A DNA stretch of 64,000 bases from JALYXI01 sp963795835. Lineage in GTDB: Bacteria > Acidobacteriota > Terriglobia > Bryobacterales > Bryobacteraceae. The position numbers were made by a program, and so were the translations under genes. The stretch is taken from NCBI GenBank assembly GCA_963795835.1, contig CAWCJC010000002.1, forward strand, positions 248,001-312,000, given 5' to 3'. Positions 16,059 to 24,504 of the stretch are shown here, in pieces. The stretch's first letter is position 1, and each line of letters opens with the position of its first letter. The notes beneath the pieces were generated by a model that saw only the letters and a list, made by a program, of their open reading frames with translations, searched no databases and was not told the origin of the DNA.

Positions 16059-17354
16059 CTAGGATACTACCTTTTGGGGACTGATCTCCTCCTTGGTTCC
16101 GGTAATCAGGCGCGCTCCGCGGTTCATCGTCATGTAGTTGTAGAACCACTCCATCAACACCACAATGCGATTCTGAAAGCCCACCAGATACATCAGGTGA
16201 ACGAACAGCCACAGAAGCCAGGCCAGCAATCCACTGAAGTGCAACTTCCCTATCTGCGCTACCGCCGAGGCTTTCCCAATGGTGGCCATGTTGCCTTTGT
16301 CCCAATAACTGAAAGGCTTGAGGGTTTGGTTCCTGATTCGCGCCTGCACCAATTTGGCGGCATAAGTTCCCATCTGAATCCCTACCTGCGCGACTCCCGG
16401 AAGCGGTTTGCCATTTTGATGAGAGAAATTCGCCAGATCCCCAATCACCAGAATCTCCGGATGGCCGCGGAGGGACAGATCCGGCTCCACCATCACGCGG
16501 CCCATCTTGTCCGCTTCGGCTCCCGTCTGTTCGCTCAAAATCTTCCCCAACGGCGAAGCTTTCACGCCCGCCCCCCAGATCACCGTCTTCGTGTCAATCC
16601 GGTCCACCTGGTCACCCATTTTGATCGTCACGCCATTGGCATCGATGCCCGTGACCATCGTGCCTAATCGCGTCTTCACCCCTAGCCGGTGCAATTGATC
16701 TTCGGCGCTTTTCGAAAGGTCAGGCGGATAGGAGCTCAACACGTGCGGTGAACCTTCCACCATGATGACTTCCGCCTCCCGCGTGTTGATCGACCGGAAA
16801 TCGTGATAGATGATATCGCGGGCGATCTCGGAAATAGCGCCCGACATCTCTGTTCCTGTGGCTCCCCCGCCGATCACTACGAAGGTGAGCAGCGCCTTCC
16901 GCTCCGCCGGATCGTGCGTTCGCTCCGCATTCTCAAAAGCCATCAGAATGCGCCGCCGGATCTCGGTCGCATTCTCCACACTCTTCAATCCGGGCGCCAA
17001 CGCCGCCCAGTCCGCATGCCCGAAATAGTTGTCGGTGGACCCGGCCGCAACGATGAGCGTGTCATAGGGAATCACGCCATCATCCGCCAATTGCACTGTT
17101 TTCGCGGCGGCATCGATTCCTGAAACCTCACCCAGAAGGACCCTGGTATTCCTGTTCTTGCGCAGCACGCCCCGGATCGGCGCGGCGATTTCGCCCGGTG
17201 ACAGCGCTCCCGTCGCGACTTGATAAAGCAGGGGCTGGAAGAGGTGAAAATTGCGCCTGTCGATCAAAGTGACTTCTACATCGGCATGCTTTAACGCTTT
17301 CGCCGCGTTGAGCCCTCCGAATCCAGCTCCGATAATTACGACGCGATGTGCCAT
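16059..17354 (-). CDS. ndh: Type II NADH dehydrogenase (NDH-2)
   Basis: A 431-residue pyridine-nucleotide disulfide-oxidoreductase-type flavoprotein. The FAD-binding GAGFGGLNAAKAL motif lies at residues 8-20, and the NDH-2 signature RRNFHLFQPLLYQVATG just after. The second nucleotide-binding motif VIGGGATGTEMSGAI is near residue 160, and the ILVIGDLA flavin motif near 300. A hydrophobic C-terminal segment (LLAWLLWLFVHLMYLVGF) can hold the protein on the membrane. It oxidises NADH and passes electrons to quinone without pumping protons. The closely spaced downstream gene is a TonB-dependent receptor, an unusual partner. Divergent from the small membrane protein at 17397. Confidence 0.92.
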   Translation of the reverse strand: MAHRVVIIGAGFGGLNAAKALKHADVEVTLIDRRNFHLFQPLLYQVATGALSPGEIAAPIRGVLRKNRNTRVLLGEVSGIDAAAKTVQLADDGVIPYDTLIVAAGSTDNYFGHADWAALAPGLKSVENATEIRRRILMAFENAERTHDPAERKALLTFVVIGGGATGTEMSGAISEIARDIIYHDFRSINTREAEVIMVEGSPHVLSSYPPDLSKSAEDQLHRLGVKTRLGTMVTGIDANGVTIKMGDQVDRIDTKTVIWGAGVKASPLGKILSEQTGAEADKMGRVMVEPDLSLRGHPEILVIGDLANFSHQNGKPLPGVAQVGIQMGTYAAKLVQARIRNQTLKPFSYWDKGNMATIGKASAVAQIGKLHFSGLLAWLLWLFVHLMYLVGFQNRIVVLMEWFYNYMTMNRGARLITGTKEEISPQKVVS

Positions 17355-17396
17355 GAATACTTAAGATGCCTCTCCCATCGATTATGATGGACAGGA

Positions 17397-17813
17397 ATGG
17401 GACAACTCACCCCGAAAGCGCACAGCCTGTTTGACGTCTACCTGATATGCTTCCTGTTTTTGGCGCCAATTCTGTTTGGGATTGAGGGCGAAGCGCGCTG
17501 GATACTCTGGGCCGTGTGCGCGGTTCATCTGCTGGTGACGGCTATTTCCGATACCCCGCTCGGGCTGGTGAAGATGCTCCCGTTTCCGCTGCACGGCATG
17601 ATCGAGTTGGTGGTGGGAGCGGTGTTTCCGTTCATCCCCCTGATCTTCGGGTTCAGCCATCTGCCCAATGAACGCCACTTGTTTTACGGATTAGGTTTCG
17701 GTCTTCTGGTGCTTTGGTTCCTGACCGACTATAAGTTTAAGAGCACGGCCTGGACGAAAGAAGCGCACGTCGACACCGGCGTGGACGTGGCTTCGCAAAG
17801 CCTGCACCACTAA
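17397..17813 (+). CDS. Small four-helix membrane protein, SPW-like
   Basis: A 138-residue protein with about four hydrophobic segments (VYLICFLFLAPILFG; WILWAVCAVHLLVTAI; MIELVVGAVFPFIPLIFGF; YGLGFGLLVLWFL). The repeated layout, with D-V-Y near the first helix and the paired helices, resembles SPW-repeat-type membrane proteins, but the signature is weak and the role unknown. It is divergent from ndh (42 bases between starts) and convergent with the dsbD-like gene, with stop codons overlapping by four bases. Confidence 0.65.
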   Translation: MGQLTPKAHSLFDVYLICFLFLAPILFGIEGEARWILWAVCAVHLLVTAISDTPLGLVKMLPFPLHGMIELVVGAVFPFIPLIFGFSHLPNERHLFYGLGFGLLVLWFLTDYKFKSTAWTKEAHVDTGVDVASQSLHH

Positions 17814-20071
17814 AGCAGAGCTTCGGCTTTCTTCACGATATCGTCAACGCTGCTCAACCCTTCGAAGCGCGCCGCAATCTTGCCGGATTTGTCGTAGATG
17901 ACGGTGGTGGGGAGTTGCGTAATCGGCAGTTGTTCGTTGATGGTTTGAGCGCCGAGAATCACCGGGTATTTCATCGGGAATTCTTTGAGGAAGGGCGGCA
18001 CAGCGGTTGCACCTTCTTCATCCATATCGATTCCCACGAGCGCGATTCCTTTGGCAGCCAGACGCTGAGTCATGGCGTTGAACTCCGGAATTTCCTTGCG
18101 GCAGGGTACGCACCAGGTGGCCCAGAAATCCGCGATCACGATTTTGCCGCTGAGCGAAGCACGATCATAGGGCGCCCCGGCAAGAGTGGTGAGCGGCAGG
18201 GCATCGAGTTCGCCGTTTGAGACAGGCGCTGCCGCCATCACGGTCTTGGTCGCGGACATGGTGTTGAGAAACGCCGCATATTCCGAAGTACTGCGAGTTA
18301 GCTGAGGGAAGTTTGCGACAGAATTTCCGTCCGCGTCATAAATCACGTAGAACGGAATGGCAATGGTGCCGAACTTCGATTCCTCCAGTTTCTGATTCTC
18401 CTGCGAAGCGGCGTCATTGCCGTCCGTGTAGAGATCCACCAGCACGAAGTTCTTCAGCAGCCCGGCGATCTCAGGGCGCGTGAACATATTAGCCTTCATC
18501 CAGTGGCAGTTTGTACAGGCGTAGCCGGTGAAATTGACCAGCACCCGCTTCCCCTCCGCCTTGGCTTTCGCCAGCGCGCCAGGAAGATCGTTCTTCATCC
18601 AGACCACTTCTGAGGCACCTACGCCGGTCGCCACGGGAACGTAAGCATCCAGATCCCCCAGCTTGCCCCCGAACATGCCGGGAAGCAGCGAGATCGCAAA
18701 GATCGCAAAGCCTAAGCCTGTCAGAAGCCGGCCCAGCCCAATCGATTCATCCTTCCCGGAACCCTCCAGGCGAAGGAAGCCCAACAGATAAAGCCCGGCG
18801 GCCGCGAAAAGAACCACCCATGCCGCCAGGAACCGTTCGCGCGTAAGAAAACCCCACTGCAAAACCTGATCGATGCTCGCCAGATACTTGAGCATCGCGG
18901 CCAAAATGACAAAGCCCATGACGACCTTCACGCGGCCTAACCATCCACCGCTGCGCGGCAGCTTTTTTAAGTAGGCAGGAAACAGCGCCAGCAGGAAGAA
19001 CGGCATGGCAAGACCGGTGGCAAAGGCCACCATCCCAAACGCGGGACGCGCGCCGCCGCCCTGCGCCGACGCGGCCAGAAGCGTACCGACAAAGGGGCCC
19101 ACGCACGCGAAGCTGGCAAGCGAAAACGTCAGCCCCATCAGCAGTGTGCCGACAACGCCGCCGTTTTGCGAAGCGCTGTTGAGTTTGGTGAGGACAGCCG
19201 AGGGAATCGTAATTTCAAACGCGCCTAACAGGCTTAGCCCGAAAACAAGAAAGATGGCGCAGATTACGCCGTTCACCCATGGATTGCTACCCAGTTGAAC
19301 GACGCCGAACGGCCCGAGTATCCATGTCGTCAGGAGACCCATTCCGGCGAAGAGGACGACAATCCCAAGACAGAACAAGCCGGCCTGCGTCAGAGTCTGG
19401 CGGCGGGTGGTGTTCTCCTGATTCAGAAAGAACGACATCGTGATCGGAATCATGGGGAACACGCAGGGGGTAAAAATCGCGGCCAGCCCAAAACCGAAGG
19501 CAATCAACAGAAAGCCGCCTAACGATTGATCGCTACTGGTTCCCGTCGAAGGTGCCGAGGGCAGTTTCGGTTCGCTGTACTCCGCCGGTATTGCTTCGGC
19601 GCTGCCCGAAGCCGCAGGATCTACCGTAAACTTTCCCAAGATATCGAACTGTTTCGGCGGGATGCAGGAAGAGTCGCTGCAAACCTGATACCGGGGCTTC
19701 GCGGTTACATCCACCGCTCCCGCCGCAGCCTCTTTCCGCACACGCATTTTCAGATAGAAAACCGGCGAGCCCTCAAACGTTTCCGTATCGGCATCAAAGT
19801 TCGGATCGTGTTTTCGGATGGGCTTCGGTTGAAGAACACGCATCCCCTCCAGAGCCGGATTGTCCGCAAGCTGGACTGTGGTCGCAATTGGGGGAGGAGG
19901 CGTGGACAGCGAGTACAAGTGCCAGCCCGGATCGATCCGCGCGGTCAGTTTGCCCACCACCTCTGAGCCCGGCTTCGCCGCCGCGGGAGAAATCTCTAGC
20001 GACCATTTCACATGGCCCGTTTGCGCCAGGCAGGAAAGTGAAGCAGCGAGGAGGAGCGCAAAAAGTCTCAT
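17810..20071 (-). CDS. DsbD-type thiol:disulfide interchange protein fused to a TlpA-like thioredoxin
   Basis: A 753-residue fusion. A signal peptide is followed by an N-terminal DsbD-alpha-like domain (residues about 20-150, with VCSDSSCIPPK). Eight membrane helices follow (about 180-480, with FTPCVFPMIPI and FACVGPFVGT bearing the paired cysteines that pass electrons across the membrane). A DsbD-gamma thioredoxin domain has TGYACTNCHW near residue 519. A second, TlpA/ResA-like thioredoxin domain has FWATWCVPCRKE near residue 652. DsbD brings reducing power from cytoplasmic thioredoxin to the periplasm. The extra TlpA module would be a tethered acceptor, for example for cytochrome c maturation. 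It is followed on the other side by plsX, three bases upstream of its start. Confidence 0.9.
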   Translation of the reverse strand: MRLFALLLAASLSCLAQTGHVKWSLEISPAAAKPGSEVVGKLTARIDPGWHLYSLSTPPPPIATTVQLADNPALEGMRVLQPKPIRKHDPNFDADTETFEGSPVFYLKMRVRKEAAAGAVDVTAKPRYQVCSDSSCIPPKQFDILGKFTVDPAASGSAEAIPAEYSEPKLPSAPSTGTSSDQSLGGFLLIAFGFGLAAIFTPCVFPMIPITMSFFLNQENTTRRQTLTQAGLFCLGIVVLFAGMGLLTTWILGPFGVVQLGSNPWVNGVICAIFLVFGLSLLGAFEITIPSAVLTKLNSASQNGGVVGTLLMGLTFSLASFACVGPFVGTLLAASAQGGGARPAFGMVAFATGLAMPFFLLALFPAYLKKLPRSGGWLGRVKVVMGFVILAAMLKYLASIDQVLQWGFLTRERFLAAWVVLFAAAGLYLLGFLRLEGSGKDESIGLGRLLTGLGFAIFAISLLPGMFGGKLGDLDAYVPVATGVGASEVVWMKNDLPGALAKAKAEGKRVLVNFTGYACTNCHWMKANMFTRPEIAGLLKNFVLVDLYTDGNDAASQENQKLEESKFGTIAIPFYVIYDADGNSVANFPQLTRSTSEYAAFLNTMSATKTVMAAAPVSNGELDALPLTTLAGAPYDRASLSGKIVIADFWATWCVPCRKEIPEFNAMTQRLAAKGIALVGIDMDEEGATAVPPFLKEFPMKYPVILGAQTINEQLPITQLPTTVIYDKSGKIAARFEGLSSVDDIVKKAEALL

Positions 20072-20074
20072 AAT

Positions 20075-21106
20075 CTAAACGTTAGATGCGCCTGATGCCC
20101 GATTCTTTCCCGCAGACGCCAACGTGCGCTCAATCTGCTCGTTAATATTGCCGGTTGAAAAATCGCGTGCCACGCGAATTGCGTTTTTGATCGCGTTGGC
20201 GTCACTCCGCCCGTGGCAGATGATGGTCACGCCTTTTACGCCAAGCAGCGCCGCGCCGCCGTATTCGGAATAATCGGTGCGCTTGCGGACGTCTTTATAG
20301 GCGCCTTGCGAGAGCAAATACCCGGCCTTGCGGAGCGGATTCGCCTGAAGCGAGTCCCGCAGCAAGCCCTTGATCATGTCGGCCACGCCCTCACTCACCT
20401 TGAGTGCGACGTTTCCGACAAACCCGTCGCAAACGATGACATCGATCGAACCCGCATAGATGTCGCGGCCTTCGACATTGCCGATGAAATCGATCGGCAA
20501 TTCTTTCAACAGAGGGGTGGCCGCGCGCGTCAGCTCATTTCCCTTATGTTCTTCTTCGCCAATGGAAAGCAGACCCACGCGGGGCTTTTTCACGTGCAGT
20601 ACAAAGCGGGAGTAGAGCTCTCCCATGACCGCAAACTGCGCCAGCATCTCAGCCGTGCAATCCACATTGGCCCCGACATCAACCAGCACCACGGGACGGC
20701 CGGTAGCGGTGGGCAGCACCCCCGAAATAGCCGGACGATCCACGCCCAGAATTTTGCCCTGCACCATTTTTGCGATGGCCATGCAAGCACCGGTATTGCC
20801 TGCAGAAACAAAGCCATGCGCCTCGCCCGAAGCAACTAAACGGGAAGCCACATGAATGGAGCTGTCTTTTTTCGATCGCGCCGCTTTTGCCGGGCTATCT
20901 TCCATGGTGATGCGTTCAGACGCGTGAACAATTTCAATCGGCAGCCGGTCAACACCCGGATGTTTCTTGAGTTCATTCGCGACCGTCTCCCGGTCACCCA
21001 CCAGCTTGATTTTGACTTCGAAAGCCCTTGCCGCTTCAATCGCACCCGCAACTTCGGGTTTTGGAGCATGGTCGCCACCAAGGGCGTCAAGGGCGACCGT
21101 CAGCAC
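20075..21106 (-). CDS. plsX: Phosphate acyltransferase PlsX
   Basis: A 343-residue PlsX, which makes acyl-phosphate from acyl-ACP for phospholipid synthesis. The start (VALDALGGDHAPKPEV), the central VSAGNTGA and DVGANVDC motifs, and the YAGSIDVIVCDGFVGNVALK block are all typical, and the length fits. It is the last gene of a yceD-rpmF-plsX operon: its start follows directly after the rpmF stop. Three bases separate its end from the dsbD-like start, so the latter may be cotranscribed. Confidence 0.95.
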   Translation of the reverse strand: MLTVALDALGGDHAPKPEVAGAIEAARAFEVKIKLVGDRETVANELKKHPGVDRLPIEIVHASERITMEDSPAKAARSKKDSSIHVASRLVASGEAHGFVSAGNTGACMAIAKMVQGKILGVDRPAISGVLPTATGRPVVLVDVGANVDCTAEMLAQFAVMGELYSRFVLHVKKPRVGLLSIGEEEHKGNELTRAATPLLKELPIDFIGNVEGRDIYAGSIDVIVCDGFVGNVALKVSEGVADMIKGLLRDSLQANPLRKAGYLLSQGAYKDVRKRTDYSEYGGAALLGVKGVTIICHGRSDANAIKNAIRVARDFSTGNINEQIERTLASAGKNRASGASNV

Positions 21107-21289
21107 TTACTGCTCTGCGACTTCGATGACTTCCCGGCCCTTGTAATGTCCGCAGGACTGGCACACCCGGTGGGGCATCTTGGTCGCGTGGCAATTTGGG
21201 CACTCGGAAAGAACAACTTTCTTCAAATGATCGTGCGCACGGCGCTTGCCGGTGCGTGCGGCGGAATGTCTACGTTTCGGATTCGGCAT
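21107..21289 (-). CDS. rpmF: 50S ribosomal protein L32
   Basis: A 60-residue L32 with the conserved start PNPKRRHSAARTGKRRAH and a four-cysteine zinc ribbon (CPNCHA ... CQSCGHY). It lies between yceD and plsX, the conserved bacterial arrangement linking ribosome and lipid synthesis. Confidence 0.96.
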   Translation of the reverse strand: MPNPKRRHSAARTGKRRAHDHLKKVVLSECPNCHATKMPHRVCQSCGHYKGREVIEVAEQ

Positions 21290-21310
21290 TTCTTACTTCA
21301 AAACCTTCTC

Positions 21311-21838
21311 TTAGCTGATTTGAAACTGCTTTAAACTATTCCAACGATCGTCCGCCGGAACCTCAACACACTTACACTCACTCTCGTTGCGGTTTTTACC
21401 GCAAACCGGGCACAACCCCCGGCATTCCTCACTGCACAAACGGTGCATGGGTAACGATAGCAGAACTTGCTCCTGCAACAACTCGTCCAGCTCGATCCCG
21501 GCGCCGCGATAAAACCCAATTTCGGCAGCGCCTTCGTCAATCGCGACCTCGTCGGCGCCACTCACGGCCGAGTTCGGCAGGTAAAACAGATCGAAAGGAT
21601 GGTCCAGCGCGAATTTAGCCAGCCCCAAACAGCGGTCGCAATCGGCGGCCATAGTTACGCGCAGACGGCCTTTTACGCGAACTTCGCCTTCCGTATTCTC
21701 CAGGAGTTCGGCCTCCCCCTCCGCGTGCAAAGGAGAGATCTGCTCCAGCCCCGACTCCGACCAGTCCAACCGACCGGGTTCCAGAGTTTCATCGAACCGG
21801 ATCTTCTTAATTTCTAACTTCTGAATACTCAGCAACAT
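21311..21838 (-). CDS. yceD: YceD/DUF177 family protein
   Basis: A 175-residue DUF177 protein, linked to 23S rRNA accumulation and always near rpmF. The family features are the AADCDRCL motif in the middle and the C-terminal cysteine cluster CSEECRGLCPVCGKN, likely a zinc site. It opens the yceD-rpmF-plsX operon, 21 bases before rpmF. Its start is 81 bases from the divergent flavin monooxygenase gene. Confidence 0.92.
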   Translation of the reverse strand: MLLSIQKLEIKKIRFDETLEPGRLDWSESGLEQISPLHAEGEAELLENTEGEVRVKGRLRVTMAADCDRCLGLAKFALDHPFDLFYLPNSAVSGADEVAIDEGAAEIGFYRGAGIELDELLQEQVLLSLPMHRLCSEECRGLCPVCGKNRNESECKCVEVPADDRWNSLKQFQIS

Positions 21839-21919
21839 GGCTCAAATAGCGGCAAACAGGCCTGGATTCCCCAGTATAACGCAGCCGAATCCCCCGTCCA
21901 CGCCAAACATCCAACAAAT

Positions 21920-22975
21920 GTGGCCAATTTACAACTGAGTGTGCTCGATCAATCCCCAATTCCTGAAGGTCACACGCGCGGCGATGCCCTTCACAATTCC
22001 ATTGATCTGGCGCGCCAGACCGAAGCGTTCGGGTACCAGCGTTTTTGGATCGCCGAGCACCACGGCACCCCGGGTCTTGCTTCGAACAGCCCCGAAATCC
22101 TGATCGGTCCCGTCGCTGCGGCCACCACACGGATGCGGATAGGATCCGGCGGAATTATGCTGCCTCACTATAGCCCCCTGAAAGTGGCCGAATCGTTCGG
22201 CATGTTGGAGGCACTTTACCCCGGGCGCATCGATCTGGGGATTGGACGCGCCAACGGCACCAGTCCCAACGTCGCCCGAATGCTCCAGCGCGACCGTCGT
22301 ACCCCCGCGCCCGACGATTTTCGCGAGCAGATGGACGAACTTCTCCGCTATACGGAAGCCCCCGGTTCCCCTGAAGTCTCTCTGCTGGGCTCCTCCGAAC
22401 AGAGCGCAATCTGGGCCGCCGAACTGGGGTTGCCGTACGTATTCGCGGATTTCATCCACGCGAATGGCGAACAGCTAGCGACGCTTTACCGGGACCGCTT
22501 CCAGCCCTCCGCGCGTCTTGCCACGCCCCGAGTATCCGTTGCGCTCTGGACCATTTGCGCCCCGACGGATGAAGAAGCGCAGCGCCTCTCCCTGAGTGTC
22601 CGCATGACCATGGCAATGCTACAGCGCGGGCGCCTGATTCCGATTCCGACGGTGGAGCGGGCTGAACAATTCCTGAAGGAACAGCAGCTTCCGCTGGAGA
22701 TGCTCGCCGCCGGCCGCCGGTTCCTTACGGGATCGCCCCAAACTCTGAAACCCGCGATCGAGGCGGTTGCCGCGGCTTACGGAGCCTCGGAAGTGTTTTT
22801 GGTTAACATCCTGCACAGCCACGAAGCGCGCGTCCGCTCTTATCGACTCTTAAGCGATGCGTTCTTTCTTCCCAAGGTCCACTCAAACATGCCCGACCCG
22901 ATAAGGCCACCCAAAATCGGCCCTACCACCGGCACCCAGAATACCGGCGCGCCATTCGTTAATCCGTTGTTCTGA
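21920..22975 (+). CDS. LLM-class flavin-dependent oxidoreductase (luciferase-like)
   Basis: A 351-residue bacterial-luciferase-like monooxygenase of the YhbW subgroup. The start SVLDQSPIPEG, followed by YQRFWIAEHHG and SNSPEILIGPVAAAT, and the GRIDLGIGRANG motif are characteristic of this FMN-reductase-dependent TIM-barrel group. Homologues end near the motif RSYRLLSDAF. Here the frame continues for about 37 proline-rich residues, all antisense to the end of the glycerol facilitator gene. This suggests that the original stop was lost or that the genes overlap convergently. The start is GTG at 21920; an overlapping ATG at 21918 is out of frame. Confidence 0.88.
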   Translation: MANLQLSVLDQSPIPEGHTRGDALHNSIDLARQTEAFGYQRFWIAEHHGTPGLASNSPEILIGPVAAATTRMRIGSGGIMLPHYSPLKVAESFGMLEALYPGRIDLGIGRANGTSPNVARMLQRDRRTPAPDDFREQMDELLRYTEAPGSPEVSLLGSSEQSAIWAAELGLPYVFADFIHANGEQLATLYRDRFQPSARLATPRVSVALWTICAPTDEEAQRLSLSVRMTMAMLQRGRLIPIPTVERAEQFLKEQQLPLEMLAAGRRFLTGSPQTLKPAIEAVAAAYGASEVFLVNILHSHEARVRSYRLLSDAFFLPKVHSNMPDPIRPPKIGPTTGTQNTGAPFVNPLF

Positions 22976-23589
22976 AACCCAGCGAGGGCCGTAAATAAGC
23001 GCGGACCGAAATCCCGCGCTGGGTTGATAGCGTATCCGTGTAAGCCCCCGAACGACATCCCGATTACGACGACTAACAGACCCACAAGCAACGGCCCCAA
23101 ATTCGTGTCGTGCTCCCCTATTGCCAGGATGACGAACATCAGCAATGCGGTACCGATGACCTGGTCAAGCAACCCGGCGCTGAGCTGATCCGGAAACGCA
23201 GGGAAGGTCGTAAAGACCCCTGCCGTTTTCGTTAGCCCCGGGTCGAAGGCATGAAACGCGGGGCGATAGTTCCAGAACACTAGCGCGGCGGCGCAAAATG
23301 CCCCGGCTGTCTGCGCCAGAATGTACGGCACCACCATTCGCCAGGGAAATCCGCGAAATACCGCGAGGCTCACCGTCACCGCCGGATTCAAATGCGCTCC
23401 CGAGGCCTTGGACGACACATAAATGCCCATCGTCACGCCGATTCCCCACGCGATGGTGATGTTCGTATATCCGCCGTTCACAATCTCGCCGGGCAGCCCT
23501 TTCCCGAAGAGCACGGTCATGGCGACCACACCGCTGCCGAACATGATCAGTACGAGTGTTCCCAGAAACTCCGCTACCACTGCGAGCAT
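22840..23589 (-). CDS. glpF: Glycerol facilitator / aquaporin (MIP family)
   Basis: A 249-residue MIP-family channel with six hydrophobic segments and two half-helix motifs: AHLNPAVTVS (first NPA) and AINPARDFGPR (second). The aspartate after the second NPA-R is typical of glycerol-conducting GlpF rather than water-only AqpZ channels. Its start overlaps the end of the HIT gene by 16 bases, and the end runs under the tail of the monooxygenase gene. Confidence 0.9.
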   Translation of the reverse strand: MLAVVAEFLGTLVLIMFGSGVVAMTVLFGKGLPGEIVNGGYTNITIAWGIGVTMGIYVSSKASGAHLNPAVTVSLAVFRGFPWRMVVPYILAQTAGAFCAAALVFWNYRPAFHAFDPGLTKTAGVFTTFPAFPDQLSAGLLDQVIGTALLMFVILAIGEHDTNLGPLLVGLLVVVIGMSFGGLHGYAINPARDFGPRLFTALAGFQNNGLTNGAPVFWVPVVGPILGGLIGSGMFEWTLGRKNASLKSR

Positions 23590-24059
23590 GCGTCTCTCAA
23601 CTTTGTGTAAGTGATTTGCAGGTCTTCCGGCAGTACACGAGTCTCCGCCACGGTGGTCATGAAATTCGCATCGCCCGGCCAGCGAGGAACGGCGTGCATG
23701 TGCAGATGCCCGGCGATTCCGGCACCCGCGCTTGCTCCCAAATTAACTCCCATATTTAGCCCTTCAGGATGATACACCTTCCCCAGTACCGTTTCCGCGC
23801 GCCGCATCAATTGCATCATCTCCGCTGTGATTGCTTCGGTAGCCTCTCCAAGAGAGGCCACGTGTTCATAGGGCACAATCATCAGGTGACCGGTGGAGTA
23901 AGGGAAGCGGTTCAGGACCAGGAAGTTATCGCGAGCCCGGTGGACCACCAGATTTGCTTCATCTTCTTGCGACTTGCCAATCGCGCAGAACACACATTCC
24001 CGCTCCGGACGGGGACCCGCAATATACCGGAACCGCCAGGGGCTCCAAAGGTAATCCAT
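23574..24059 (-). CDS. HIT family hydrolase (AP4A-phosphorylase-like)
   Basis: A 161-residue histidine-triad nucleotide hydrolase/transferase. The N-terminal LWSPWRFRYI and ECVFCAI (C-x-x-C) start is typical of the bacterial group related to mycobacterial AP4A phosphorylase. The active site HLHMHAVPRW (H-x-H-x-H) is near residue 117. The substrate is probably a dinucleoside polyphosphate or AMP conjugate. It is followed by glpF with a 16-base overlap and preceded by the HU gene 14 bases upstream. Confidence 0.92.
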   Translation of the reverse strand: MDYLWSPWRFRYIAGPRPERECVFCAIGKSQEDEANLVVHRARDNFLVLNRFPYSTGHLMIVPYEHVASLGEATEAITAEMMQLMRRAETVLGKVYHPEGLNMGVNLGASAGAGIAGHLHMHAVPRWPGDANFMTTVAETRVLPEDLQITYTKLRDACSQW

Positions 24060-24073
24060 TCGCGTGGCCTGGG

Positions 24074-24418
24074 CTAATTTGCGGGTTGGCCGGAGGGATC
24101 TTTATCGAACTCGTCGTCGAACCCGCCCGCGCCATTCGAGTGCGGATGATTCACGACATCCTTAAGCTCTTTACTGGGCTTGAAGTATGGAATTTTCTTG
24201 GCCGGAACTTCCACGCGAGTCCCCGTTTTCGGATTCCGGCCTATGCGCGGCTGACGCTGCCTGGTCCGGAAACTGCCGAATCCGCGAATCTCAATCTTGT
24301 CGCCAGACCGCAGTGCCCGCACGATGCTGTCAAAGATCGTCTCCACGATCACCTCGGCATCCTTTCGCGTCTCATTCACAACGCGGGATACTTCTTCAAT
24401 CAGGTCGGCTTTGGTCAT
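24074..24418 (-). CDS. HU/IHF family nucleoid protein
   Basis: A 114-residue HU/IHF-type DNA-binding protein. The start MTKADLIEEVSRVV, the RGFGSFRTRQRQPRIGRNPKTG arm region (split here into FGSF and GRNPKTG motifs) and VPAKKIPYFKPSKELK all match. The arm carries the R-N-P motif with the intercalating proline. The last 20 residues form an acidic and glycine-rich extension not present in short HU proteins. It lies between rpsA (upstream, separate terminator) and the HIT gene, with which it may be cotranscribed. Confidence 0.93.
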   Translation of the reverse strand: MTKADLIEEVSRVVNETRKDAEVIVETIFDSIVRALRSGDKIEIRGFGSFRTRQRQPRIGRNPKTGTRVEVPAKKIPYFKPSKELKDVVNHPHSNGAGGFDDEFDKDPSGQPAN

Positions 24419-24476
24419 GATTTAAGAGTCTCCCACGATTATTATCAAGCGATTACGGGTTATCCGAGTATCGCCT

Positions 24477-24503
24477 GAAAAGCCGGTTTTGGCAAATAAC
24501 CGG
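24477..24503 (-). terminator. Likely intrinsic terminator of rpsA
   Basis: Two bases after the rpsA stop, on the minus strand, a stem CCGGTT / AACCGG with a nine-base loop (arms 24498-24503 and 24483-24488) is followed by CTTTTC. The stem is short but well placed. Confidence 0.55.
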
Positions 24504-24504
24504 G

